From Lingula anatina (taxonomy: Eukaryota; Brachiopoda; Lingulata; Lingulida; Lingulidae), in contig NW_019775694.1 of NCBI RefSeq assembly GCF_001039355.2, positions 37,363 through 101,362 on the forward strand: a stretch of 64,000 bases of DNA, read 5' to 3'. Within the stretch, counting starts at the first letter, position 1; each line of letters starts with the position of its first letter. The notes beneath the pieces were generated by a model that worked only from the letters and a program-made list of their open reading frames with translations, had not been told where the DNA came from and ran no database searches. The translations under genes and the position numbers were made by a program. Positions 35,794-47,622 of the stretch are shown here, one piece after another.

Positions 35794-35931
35794 CCCTCTA
35801 CCAGTGCCCCAGATTTTGTTCTGTGGACTTGTCTCTGTCACGGCTGCAGAAAAGTCCCAGCATTTAACTAGAGACATATCTGTGAATATCTCGTGAAAAA
35901 TCAATCTGTTAACTTTTGGCCTGGTAGATGG
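35794..35931. mobile_element. MITE family B, copy 3
   Basis: CCCTCTACCAGTGCCCCAGA to GGCCTGGTAGATGG, sharing AGAGACATATCTGTGAATAT and GTGAAAAATCAATCTG with the other copies. Flanked by TGGGGAGCTTAT and TGGGAAGCTTAT. Confidence 0.7.
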
Positions 35932-36977
35932 CATGGGAAGCTTATCCTGGTTAGGGTGGAACCAACATCTGTAACAGAGATCGTATGATTAAAAGAGTAG
36001 AAACACCGTCTGTATTTAAATCTCAGGGTAACAAACTTCGTTTGCTGGATAATATAGGATCCTCTGTTCCCTGGAAATCAAAGTTAAGTACAGGTACCAC
36101 ACGCACTGGGTATAGGGTAGATCATTTATCATAAACCATCATTAATATTCCGAAACCCAGGGTGTATGTTGGTTGAAACTGCACCATCTGAAACTCAGGG
36201 TAGCTCTGGCCGGCAGTGCACCATTTTTTTTTAGTTAATCGATATTTTCCTCTCAGGAACAAGCTTAAAGCAGCAAATGTAAGCTTTAAAAAGCCTCCTT
36301 CTGTCATTATACTAAGGGTGCCACTTATCAGCCACTGTAGTCTTAGATGAAATTATGAAATGGGTCTGGGGATAAATTTTACTGGTTTGTTATTGTTTAT
36401 CTGATAGCTATGCAATTACCAAGTGATCGAGATGTGTTTTAATCGACTCAGAAGCTCTGGGAAATATCATGCTCTGGGCAGATAAAAATAATCAGTGGCA
36501 TTTTCACCTGTGTAAAACGTGTGTGCAATATAATATCTCTTGGATATAGTGTTCTGAATGAATGGAAAAGGTTAGGTAAATTTGGCTTGGATTTGAGGGA
36601 AATATGACACGAAAAGGGATTCGCCATCCCACACGTTTGTAGCGTTCTATGTATCAAATATCCAGGAAAAGGAGAATATTTAAGATGCATACAAAGTCAG
36701 TCTTTGTCACAAAAATCGACCAAATGCCAGCATGCAGTTTCAAGTAGTATAACTAAGAGAATTACCAAAAGACATTGTTTAATTTTACCCAAAAATGATG
36801 TTCGAACGGATTTTTCTGCTAGTTTCTATGCTGTGTGTCAATGGGGCAGAAAAGTAGGTCACGAAATTAGGTTAAATTTCCGACCAAAAATTTAAAGAAA
36901 GGAGCAGTCAAAAGCTCATTTATGGCTGATCGAGTGATCTATTCAGTTTATCCCTTGGCATGTCGAATATATTTGAG

Positions 36978-37153
36978 TGGGGCCGTACCGATAGTCCGAA
37001 GGTTCAATAGTCCGAAGGTTCATTGGTCCGAATGTTCACTATAGAACCTTCGGACCAATGAACCCTTGATTAAAAAATCGATGAAAATGTTACCACTTTT
37101 CGGACCAATGAACCTTCGGACCAATGAACCTTCGGACTATCGTGACGCCCCCA
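36978..37153. mobile_element. Fold-back element F built from an iterated TTCGGACC motif
   Basis: Near-perfect 29-bp inverted termini (TGGGGCCGTACCGATAGTCC at the left; GGACTATCGTGACGCCCCCA at the right) and a perfect 6-bp target duplication TTTGAG. Both arms repeat GTCCGAAGGTTCATTG or its complement. Confidence 0.8.
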
Positions 37154-40100
37154 TTTGAGTCGTATAAGAAACTAGTAAAAGTGGTTTACATGTGTTACTG
37201 GGAATCCACGCTCCACCGGTGCTCGGTTCGTATGTACCTTTAAGAGGTTTTGTTTCAGTGTTTTTCAGTAAGACTTATTTTTAATAGCTTCAGCCATTTT
37301 GAAATGACCATCATAGCTAAAAAGGCAAGATAGCTGCAATTTCATGGCTTTTTTAGTAAAGCTTTTAGATCTGGTGGATAAAAAAAGTATTTTAGACGAC
37401 ATGTCTCTTTCCTTAATTTTTAGTAATGCCATCTCAAGGTATTTTCAGAGGAATTTTAGATTGGTGTGAATTTGTGCTTTTCCATTTGTTTTTCTGATGA
37501 GAAAACAGGCCATTTGAAAGTTTTATTCATGCTTGTTTCGTTTGAACAGCACAAGGTCAAGGTCACACAAGATGCGACAGGTTCTGCCAATATAGAACTC
37601 ATCCATTATTTATCTCTTATCCACCCATCCTTTCAGACGAGATTTTGCATGCAAGTGTCGTCTGTTTAAAAAACATATTTGATAAAATCAAAGTTTGCAA
37701 GGATCTTTTAAAATCTGTTCCATGCGGTGTAGTGAAGCTGGAAGGCGTTTGTTTCTTTTCGCGCCTTCATTATTTCCTTACTATTTTTTTACCCTGGTGA
37801 CAAAAAATATGAACAACTATAAACAACAATAACTTATCTTCTCATTTTTCAAAAACAAAAGGTCTTTTTTATTCCAGGTTCCTCTCATCTGAGAGCTTTG
37901 GAACTATTCATCTTCCTTTTTTTTATCTCTCTCCCATCAATTCAGGCAGACCAAAATCCCTAATGAGTATTGTATTTCAACATGATTGGCTTTCTGAAAA
38001 ATAAAAAGATGAACCGATGTATCGGTATTTTTGTGCATACAGCGGCGTTCGTATATGTTCATTTATATTATCGTATAAACCATCACAGCATTTCTTCGCT
38101 AAATCAAGCCAATGAGAGATGTGGATTATATTCAGTGGAAAGGTGCCACGTGATAAAACATTACGGCTTCCGTCATCATAAAAATCTAATATCCGTTTCT
38201 GTGTTAATATGGTGTGTCCACGTTGAGTAAGTGATAAACAGGGACGATAAACCCTTTTCTTATCAATCGAAAAAACATGTCATTGGATAAGTGAAAATTA
38301 CTTTTTTTACTGAGGCATGAATTGTTCTTGTAAAAAAGGTAGCATTGCTCGTACGCCACGGTTCAGAAGCTTGATATGATATTTCAGGCGAACAATACGT
38401 TGCCGCACATATTTTGGATTAAACAAGACAAAATAAAAATAAAAAATAAGTCATTGTTGCTTTTTTGCCGTCAGAGTAAAAAAAGTAACGCGGGACATTT
38501 TTAAAGGTGTGTATAGGCTAAACGGCGAACCCTTTCTGTTCCGTCTTCTGTAAAACGCATGGCACAGACTATACGAGATCCTCGCAAACCTCATTTTATT
38601 AAATATTTCATTTCTTAAAATTCTGTCATTTCTTTTTCCAGACACAAGCAAATGGCATTGCCATGTATCCTTATATATTCCCAACAGCTCGTCTGAAAGC
38701 CAGCCGCCGGCTCCTCTTTTCAGACGATAAGACTTATTTGTTTTATTTTGCAGTCGTCTGCCAGCCTCCAATAGAAATTGTCCTTGACTGGAACAACATT
38801 ACCTATACGCTGGAGAATGCTCAGTGAATGATTGCGGACGGATTACAAACCCATGTTACTAATAGACAATCCCTTTGCGATTTGCTACATAACTTTCATT
38901 CATAACTACGCCGTACTACGAGCTTACTATAATTACACAACTCTGGGTCATAAGTCGCTCAATAGGCCAAGGACGGTGATAACGAGGAGAAGAAATAGCC
39001 TCCAAAGTATTGTCTTATTTCATTTTGCTGAACAAAACTTCTGCGACGATCGATTTTCTCCACAACATTGAGTCTAAATGCTATTATCCAATGGCCTTGA
39101 TTTCAAATGCATTTGTGGAAATATTTCAGTCATGGAATTATTTAAGTTCAGGGTGGATGTTGTTATGTAAATTCACTGACAAACACGCATTCCGATATGA
39201 AAGGATATACAGATAATAGGCACAACACGCAAGTAATCAGATACCGCAAAAGAATCGAAAGGCATTTCTTAGTAATTCATTTTTATCATTAACGAAAATC
39301 ACATCGCGCTTGGAATCAACAATGCGCCGAAAACAAAACGAATGAGAGAGGATTTTAGGCAACAATTCTGGAAATAATAATATGCACACCTGCGTTTATC
39401 CAGATTTCAACAGGGGCATACGTAATCGAAGTTAACGCGTTACGCACCTGTTATAAACAACAGGGTTAGAACGTGGGGGGATTGAAGACACTTCAAAGAA
39501 AACCCAGCAATAAGAAAGCAATTGTTTCGAGAAAAAGTCGTTCTACTCTTTTGCTGTAGGGTGAAGAAATTCCATTAAATACTGAACAGGAAAGACTTGG
39601 GGGGAATTGAGGAAATTGACTTAAAGAATATTTTTGTAAAGATATCCGCCTTGCGATATGGATCGCCGTCGTATTCCATTCACTGGAGAACAAAATACTT
39701 GCACAAAATATCGACGACGTAAAACTGTTCTGTTTCCGTAACCTGCGAGTCTTTTAATTCTTAGAGAAAAAGCAGGGAACATCGACCAGCAAAAATACAA
39801 ACATTTCAAAGTAGACCCATTGTCTACTGCCTGACCATCCCATGTTATCTAAAATAGACCCCTTTGAGCGAAATGTATCCTTTGAGCGAAATGTATCCAG
39901 TATTTTCAGGATACTTAAATGACGAACATTGAATTGTAAGGACACAGTAAACAATTCTTGGAATTAACCTTATTATTGTTTGAATAAAACATCTTTTGGG
40001 GGGCGTGACAGGCAGAATCTGCTTTCAGAGAAACTGGCCATTTCATTTTAAATGATATCTGAGATCTTTGAAAAATTGGATTGGACATTACTCGCACTAG

Positions 40101-41100
40101 CACCAGCGGGATTCATTCACAGAAATATGTGTGAAGCTGTTGGAACAGGGCTGGTGGCATTTGAAAACAGAGTTAGGCCGTGATCTGCTTCGTTCACCGA
40201 ATACCAACTCGATTCTCAAACCTCCGTTCAACAACTGATAAAACAACGCTTGGAATATTCAACCAATCAAATAGCATGTCATCAAATTTTTATGGCGTTT
40301 TGTTCAAGGTCTTTGACAATCTGTTATGCGATAGGCGGTCATAAGTTCAACATACAGCTTTCTACTCCGTTTCATTAGACAATAACATTGGCATATTAAT
40401 TCGAGCCGAAGCCTATGAACGTTGAGCCGTATTAAATATAGCGGATCCATGTCAACGGCGAGTCCCCGGTGACACGCATTGAAATCGAGAGCGAAAGCAA
40501 CAGGAGGTAAATTGATGGGCAGTTTTGTTTTTCCGATGTATATTCAGTATAAGATTCAATAAAGGGAGAGATCACACGGTGGCAATAAGCAAGGGCACCG
40601 GAATATATGAATTCTAGTCACTGCGTTGAACTGATTGCACTATTAAGTGCAGAAAGGTGAGGCGACCACCTGATGCTAAACTAGGCGTATATTGAACTAC
40701 TGCATTTAAACGCAGTGTCAGAAGAGGATCGCGTTTAGAAATGAGAAATCGAAATCGCTCGGAGCGTTCAGTTGTCTCTTCGGTGTCTGTTTCAACACGC
40801 TGAAGGATTTGCACCGCATTATAGATACACCAAGCAACGTCTGAAAAGCGTGGTCAAGGACCGCGTTTAATGCCTGTTGGATCTGATATTAACATTTTTC
40901 CTAGACAATTGACGGCTGTGAATATCACTTGCGTTTGCCATTTAAGGTTTATTAAGCTGAACCACCTGACAGTTGCCTTTAACACGAAAGATCGATGTAC
41001 CGTGGAATAACCAAGGCATGTGCGGAGATACAGTGCTGCTTTGGGTTTGAACATTTAAGCATTTAGTGCTGCAAAGTGGAACTTGGTGCCCTTGGAACTG
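37154..41100. other. Intergenic, upstream of the GPCR
   Basis: A minus-strand ORF of 106 codons (38451-38771) has no recognisable motif. A 19-bp direct repeat (TTTGAGCGAAATGTATCC) lies at 39861-39898. A TATA-like ATTAAATATA at 40431 could belong to the GPCR promoter but is unsupported. Confidence 0.4.
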
Positions 41101-41217
41101 GTCAAGCGTAAAATCGATCGAAATGAGTACGGCGATCAGTGTTTGGAACAATTAATCAAATTAATCAAATCCTGATAAAAAAAAATAGGAATTGCACTCG
41201 GATTTATCGTGTCGCCA

Positions 41218-42567
41218 ATGGCGGTTCCAGACGCGGTAAGTGACCACATTAAGAAGGTTGCAGTGGACGGCATATACACAACCGAAGTCATGCACCTCCT
41301 GAACCGGACAGTAATAGAATTAACGACGCACATGGTCAACACGGCGCCAAACTGTGGGTCAACTAGGGGGTACCACGCCATGGTGTCAACTGCCCAAGAG
41401 GGACCCTGGATGACCGAAACGACCCATGATTATGATGGAAACTGTTCCGTTGGTGGCTCGATGGAAGAGATGGCGTACAACACAGCGCGCTATCCATTCC
41501 TTCACTTCCTTCACAATTTCAGACTGTACTTCACCCCGACTGTGGTGATTCTGGGTTTCATCGGAAACCTCATGTCATTCCTGGTGTTCACCTGCACCCA
41601 CCTTCAGCGACTTTCGTCCAGTGTCTATCTTGCCGCGCTCGCCATTTCGGACGAGGCTTTTCTTATCCTGCTCCTTATGACACAGTGGTTATTGGACCTT
41701 AAGATTAACCTGTTCTACTCGCAGGGATGGTGCCAGGCGAGTATATATTTAACATACATATTCAGTTTTCTCTCCGTGTGGTACGTTGTGGCGTTCACCA
41801 CGGAGCGGTACATTGCGGTGCGGTTCCCCTTAAAGCGACCCGAAATGTGCACTGTGGCGCGAGCCAAAATTGTGGTCCTATCTCTGGCGGGGTTCGCCGC
41901 CGTGTTTTATTTGCTCACTTTATGGACAAACGGGGTTGAGGACGGAGTCTGCAAACCCCTGGACGGATATTCCGAGCTCAATAAGGGGTTCATTTACACG
42001 GATACCGTACTGACTTTTGTCATCCCAAGCGTCGTGCTCATATACATGAATATTCGAATTGCTATAAAGGTGGCTTATTTCTATAGTAAACGGAAGGAAT
42101 CCGATGCACGAATTATTGTGGAGCAATTCACGTTCAACAACAGGTACGTGAAACACCCTCATCCGGTAATAGGATCCCCTACAAGACGGTCGCAAGAGTC
42201 ACAGATGAAGATTACAAAAATGCTGTTAGTGGTTTCAACTGTGTTTCTGTTCTTAAATCTCCCCAGCCACGGGATAAGGATTTACGTCCTCATAATGTTA
42301 TACGCCAACGGCGGGCAACACAGTGGCACACAAATGGAATACGTTCTACAGTACGTCTTTCAATTCTTGTATTATATCAATTTTGCGGTGAACTTCTTTC
42401 TTTACTGCATCACGGGGAGGAATTTCAGACGTGCGTTTGGGAGGTTGGCGGGAAAGTTCAGGTATAAAACTGTACGTTTTTTCAGCCACGTGAGTACCAG
42501 TCTACGAAGGCGGTCTACGCGAACGAGATCCACGCCGCTTCCAGATCCGGGTGATCTACATGTATGA
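41218..42567 (+). CDS. Class A (rhodopsin-like) G-protein-coupled receptor, neuropeptide type, intronless
   Basis: 449 codons from an ATG in good context (CCAATGG) to TGA. An in-frame GTG at 41209 is not a start. The extracellular N-terminus is about 100 residues with two N-glycosylation sequons (NRT at 29, NCS at 75). Seven membrane segments follow: TM1 at about 101-126 with the GN pair (IGNLMS), TM2 with LAALAISDEAF, TM3 after Cys172, then TERY (195-198) in place of DRY, TM4 217-236, Cys245 pairing with Cys172, TM5 258-281, TM6 331-356 with FLNLPSH where CWxP is usual, and TM7 with NFFLYC replacing NPxxY. The tail is basic and rich in Arg and Ser. The LNLPS and TERY signatures resemble FMRFamide/myosuppressin and TRH-like receptors of invertebrates. 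That is inference, and the ligand is unknown. There is no signal peptide. The single exon suggests a retro-derived or expanded orphan-receptor family. Confidence 0.9.
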   Translation: MAVPDAVSDHIKKVAVDGIYTTEVMHLLNRTVIELTTHMVNTAPNCGSTRGYHAMVSTAQEGPWMTETTHDYDGNCSVGGSMEEMAYNTARYPFLHFLHNFRLYFTPTVVILGFIGNLMSFLVFTCTHLQRLSSSVYLAALAISDEAFLILLLMTQWLLDLKINLFYSQGWCQASIYLTYIFSFLSVWYVVAFTTERYIAVRFPLKRPEMCTVARAKIVVLSLAGFAAVFYLLTLWTNGVEDGVCKPLDGYSELNKGFIYTDTVLTFVIPSVVLIYMNIRIAIKVAYFYSKRKESDARIIVEQFTFNNRYVKHPHPVIGSPTRRSQESQMKITKMLLVVSTVFLFLNLPSHGIRIYVLIMLYANGGQHSGTQMEYVLQYVFQFLYYINFAVNFFLYCITGRNFRRAFGRLAGKFRYKTVRFFSHVSTSLRRRSTRTRSTPLPDPGDLHV

Positions 42568-43655
42568 TAAACTGTCATACATGCATGCCTGTACGCTCAA
42601 GTAGTCCTATATATTCATAGAGAGAGACACAGAAACTGATCTGTTCCATATTTATACTATCTGAACCTTATTCAGATGCAGTTTATTTCAATATCTACTA
42701 CGATACAAAAGCATCCAAAAATACCCCACAACAACGTGCATACACTCACACACCCATACACATACTCACATAAGGGCATGGTATTTTTTTTCATTTTTAT
42801 ACGTCTTCTCTTAATTGGTGGATGATAGAGCTTAGGCCAAACAAGTGATATTTTTAACTGTGTTTTATTTTCTTTTTGTAAAGCCGTTGTAAAATTACAC
42901 AAAATTACACAGTAAGGTTATACTGGTATATATACAAATTGTTTGTAATATATTTATATAGATATCGCGCACACATAGGCGCGGGGTTATTACAAGTTAC
43001 ACATTGATATGGCCGTCTATATTATAGGGGTTTGACGTTAACACTCACATTAAAACATGTTGTTTGTAAATAGCATACCCGAATCTTGTTTTGCCGCTGT
43101 ATCACATGCATTTAAAAACGGGATAAAGTCCAACGCTCACTAGAAGCTTCGAGCGAGCCACCGACTTTGCGACTATTGGGTATCATGTAGTAATAATACC
43201 GGTAGCTAAGCTTATAGATTTTAGTGTGCACCGGGAATAACGATACACTATTATTTATATTTGCTGTGCCTTAACACTATCTGTAATAATAAACGGGTGC
43301 ATTTGACGAGTATTTTTTCTAATTTCAGATCAGAAGTATTTTGGGTGATTAATAGAGTCAGCCAAAAATAAACGTTAATCGTAAAAAATGTTAAAGAAAT
43401 GAAAATCTCGACAATTTGCTTATGCCACCCCCAAAGGGAAAAAAAGAAGAGAAAAGAAAGAAACAAGCGCTCTCTGTGGAATATCTTATTTACTGTTTTA
43501 CAAATAGGTTGCAAAAGAACAATAAAAGATGCCTACAAACCGCCTGCCTCATCATTTCTGACATTTAAGGGTGGTGGTGGGGGGGTGGGGGGGATAGCAA
43601 ATTATATTACCTGGTAATTGACAAGCAGCATTGGCCAAGGAATCCATTAATTGTT
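42568..43655. other. 3' flank of the GPCR
   Basis: AT-rich. AATAAA hexamers near 43290 and 43368, and CAATAAAA near 43521, are candidate poly(A) signals. G-rich run at 43570-43593. No gene. Confidence 0.4.
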
Positions 43656-44552
43656 GATTATTACACCCATTGTTGTTATTTAATATATTGATTATTACAT
43701 ATGGAAATAAACAGTTTTAATACGTAAAATTAAAATTCTATTTGCACAAAATTTATCGCGATGACCTTTATACTTTACTTCAATATCCATATATTATGTC
43801 TTTTTGACCGGTGTGACAAGAACGGTAGTCCGCTAGGAACCGTAGTCCGTTTTCCATTAATTTATATGGTGACTTTCGTCCCATAAACTAATCCCAATAC
43901 TCCGACTAACCTTTACCTGAACGAATCATATGGGACCACGGACTACAATTCCTCTCACACTAGGACACTTAAAAGTATTGTATGGGTCATTTCAAAGAAA
44001 AGGGGGCATTTGAGGCACGTCATTGACGCACATATTTTGCGTAATATTGGCATAATTTTGACTTGCACCATGATTTTTTGCTCTTTTATACTTCAATGCC
44101 GTCCAATATGTAAAGAAGTCGACACTAATTAAGTTAACATACAAAGGTTATGCAAATTAATATGATTAAAATGTATGCGTCAATGAAGTGAGATAAATGT
44201 TCACTTTATTTTTTGTAATGACCCTTACATAATACATTTTAGACCACTTTACATCAAATTCTTTTATAATAGGGGAAAAATGTGAATGTACGCACATCAG
44301 CATTGCCACCTATATACCTGATTTTTAACGAAGCAGAACGACAAACTGCCTTAGGTGTTTTATTGGATTTTTCAGCTCCCTATTCTATTAGGAATTATAT
44401 TTATATCACTTTGAAAATGACGGGAAAAGGCGAATGGACACGCGTTTTTGTAAACTCTGTTGCATGTCACCACTTTCAAAGAAAAAAAATGCATTAATAA
44501 CGTACACTACAGTCACTTTTTACGCTATGTTTTTTATGTTCTTTCTTTAGGG
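43656..44552. repeat. 897-bp segment duplicated across an N (left copy)
   Basis: Matches 44554-45446 nearly base for base (offset 898), with about 14 small differences. It ends exactly at the single N at 44553. It contains an inverted-repeat element (43808-43964) and a 71-codon ORF that is not conserved in length between the copies. Confidence 0.9.
43808..43964. mobile_element. Inverted-repeat element with CCGGTGTGA/TCACACTAGG ends
   Basis: The left end, CCGGTGTGAC then GGTAGTCCG, pairs with the right end, CGGACTAC then CTCACACTAGG. About 157 bp with no coding capacity. It is repeated at 44706-44862 only because of the contig duplication. Confidence 0.5.
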
Positions 44553-44553
44553 N

Positions 44554-45446
44554 GATTATTACACCCATTGTTGTTATTTAATATATTGATTATTACATAT
44601 GGAAATAAACAGTTTTAATACGTAAAATTAAAATTCTATTTGCACAAAATTTATCGCGATGACCTTTATACTTTACTTCAATATCCATATATTATGTCTT
44701 TTTGACCGGTGTGACAAGAACGGTAGTCCGCTAGGAACCGTAGTCCGTTTTCCATTAATTTATATGGTGACTTTCGTCCCATAAACTAATCCTAATACTC
44801 CGACTAACCTTTACCTGAACGAATCATATGGGACCACGGACTACAATTCCTCTCACACTAGGACACTTAAAAGTATTGTATGGGTCATTTCAAAGAAAAG
44901 GGGGCATTTGAGGCACGTCATTGACGCACATATTTTGCGTAATATTGGCATAATTTTGACTTGCACCATGATTTTTTGCTCTTTTATACTTCAATGCCGT
45001 CGAATATGTAAAGAAGTCGACACTAATTAAGTTAACATAAAGGTTATGCAAATTAATATGTATTAAAATGTATGCGTCAATGAAATGAGATAAATGTTCA
45101 CTTTATTTTTTGTAATGGCCTTTACATAATACATTTTAGACCACATTTCATCAAATTCTTTTATAATAGGGGAAAAATGTGAATGTACGCACATCAGCAT
45201 TGCCACCTATATACCTGATTTTTAACGAAGCAGAACGACAAACTGCCTTAAGTGTTTTATTGGATTTTTCAGCTCCCTATTCTATTAGGAATTATATTTA
45301 TATCACTTTGAAAATGACGGAAAAAGGTGAATGGACACGCGTTTTTGTAAACTGTTGCATGTCACTACTTTCAAAGAAAAAAATGCATTAATAACGTACA
45401 CTACAGTCACTTTTTACGCTACTTTTTTTATGTTCTTTCTTTAGGG
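44554..45446. repeat. 897-bp segment duplicated across an N (right copy)
   Basis: Second copy. It starts immediately after the N and continues past the end of the left copy (TTTAGGGTAAAGC). The duplication boundary coinciding with the gap suggests unmerged overlapping contig ends. Confidence 0.9.
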
Positions 45447-45856
45447 TAAAGCTTTTATAAACCTCATAGTCTGCACATTTCATTTCTAATACCTGCACCA
45501 GATACAATGACAGACGTAGTGCCCTTTTCTCTTCATTGTTTCTTTCTTTGTAACCTGAAACATCTTTAAGTGGAATTACATGTACGTTTTATAATGTCTT
45601 CATAAAGGAAAAAGGAGACATGCGAACAATGGAGAAGATATGAGCCGTTTACTAATGGTGTTGTTGTTAAATGCTATCTCGTTGTTAAACGGACTTGGAG
45701 CAGCTGAATGGATCGGCCTGTCATTGGGGAAAAGATTTACACTAAGGGCGAGCTAAAATGATTGTTTGCACAGCACCAGATGATCATGAATAGCTCATCT
45801 CTGTACTGCACTGATGTATTTGAATCACACCTGAATTGCGATTACCTGTTTTACGT

Positions 45857-45888
<32 letters not shown>

Positions 45889-47286
45889 TATTATTATTAT
45901 TTATTTATTAGTTTTTTTTTATTTGGGGGGGGGTCACATCTTTANCTTACAAAAAAAAAAAAAAAAAAAACATTGGTAACAAACTACAAGCCAGGGACAA
46001 TGAAATGACGCAGGACGTGGGGAAATGGAAAACCAATTGTCAGTTGGGAGTGGAACATTAGATGATTAATTAAGTCAGGGTTTTGACCCCTTTCAGCTTG
46101 ATTTAAGGACGCAGAGAGTAAGGGAGACAAACAGGAAAATTTTTTTAGATTTAATCATAAAACAAGGATGAATAAAACATTTTACCTATAAGCAAACTGC
46201 CATTTGAAATGAAAAGAAGAAATTGATATAATAATGTAATATAGAATACAAACTTGCAAAAGGCATCCAACAATAAAGCACACTCTGAAAAGACAACACT
46301 AAAATACCATACTAAATATTCTTAGAACAAATATACAATGTACGTGTATATTACATGTACATGTATCAAAGGTATCACCATTGTTTCTACAATTCTTTAA
46401 ACTTCATTTTTCATGAATGATAATTTTATTTGTTATGTCGTCATTTACATGGGGAGAATGGAGTGTGTGGGGTTTACTGGTATATGTAAAATTTGTGAGA
46501 CAAAATAGAGAAGGCAAAACTAAGCCCAGTACGATTTTCTCATGGGCCCCGCACAACTTTCCATACCCCATGTAGATGAACACATAACTCATAAAAGATG
46601 GATGGAAACAAAATCCTTGGCATTGTGGAAAAATGCTTTAAAACTTAATATTGTTACACTTTCCGCTTATTATTCTTCTGGAACAAAAGATTGCATTATT
46701 ATATAGACGGGAAACACATTCAATAAAATGTCTTCAGGTAATCTTTTTCAACTTAATTTGTTATGGCGGTTCCAAAGCGGCCATTTAATCACAGAAACAA
46801 TGTTGATTAAAGGGAATGACATAGAAGACTCTTGGTTTCATTCAAAATCATGTGAATTTGGTTTGATTCCATTGTCATACTGTACATTCTAACTTCGACA
46901 TTTCACTGCCTTGTGGGCTTTGGGCCTATAGTCCATTACCCTGATGACTGCTGCAAGTATGAACTTTGACCTGTTGAGCTTTGATCTGATTCCAATACTG
47001 TGTCAACTGATGCCTATTCAGTAAGTGTGAACTTTGACACAATTCCACTACTACATACAGTATGTCAACAGATGCTTATGTGTGAATTTGGGCCCAATTT
47101 CAATACTTTGTGAACTGACAGCCCATTCAGCCAATGTTAACTTAGACCAAAGTCCAGTATAGTGTTAATTAGGTTTGATTCCATCGCTGTGCACATGTGA
47201 TACACGTATCATGGGAACATTAACACGGCAGGCCGTTTCTGTGTAATATCATCCCATTGATGTAAACTGTCCATTACTGTATATCT
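45447..47286. other. Intergenic and 3'UTR of the CFAP54-like gene
   Basis: (TTA)n at about 45859-45911, a single N at 45945, and poly(A) at about 45952-45970. A minus-strand AATAAA at 46425-46430, about 860 bp below the stop codon, is a candidate poly(A) signal. Confidence 0.4.
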
Positions 47287-47409
47287 TTACTGTGTGAACA
47301 ACTTGCTGAACCAGTTAAACATGGTCCCTCCCTTCATGGTGAAGCCAAAGCTTGGATCAAACAGCTTCTCAAAACTGTGCATGTTGGCCTTGGTGACTTC
47401 AAAGGGAAT
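47287..47409 (-). CDS. CFAP54: CFAP54-like terminal exon 15
   Basis: TTTTTCAG acceptor. IPFEVTKANMHSFEKLFDPS, then FGFTMKGGTMFNWFSKLFTQ and TAA at 47287-47289. The preceding intron is about 2.95 kb. Confidence 0.85.
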   Translation of the reverse strand: MPFEVTKANMHSFEKLFDPSFGFTMKGGTMFNWFSKLFTQ

Positions 47410-47572
47410 CTGAAAAAAACAGATTTAGAAATAGATTAAGATATAGATCCAGGTGTAGAACACACACACATATACACACATGCAAGCAAATGCATGCACA
47501 CACATACACAGTTAAGGATCAAACTGCATGGTGAAAAGTTTACTTTTGTTGATCACGTCAAAGACATGCAAT

Positions 47573-47622
<50 letters not shown>

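Noticed and set aside
38451-38771. 106-codon minus-strand ORF
   Set aside because: Protein-like length but no recognisable domain or neighbouring exon; consistent with chance in 34 kb of intergenic DNA.
41136-42195. Minus-strand and shifted-frame ORFs within the GPCR
   Set aside because: Shadows of the GPCR reading frame.
44282-45391. 71-codon ORF present in both 44-45 kb copies
   Set aside because: The two copies differ by non-synonymous changes and by an indel that alters the tail, and the repetition is an assembly overlap, so it is not evidence of coding.
45859-45970. Possible retroelement end at the (TTA)n and poly(A) tracts
   Set aside because: Only simple sequence and a single N; no element body or duplication.
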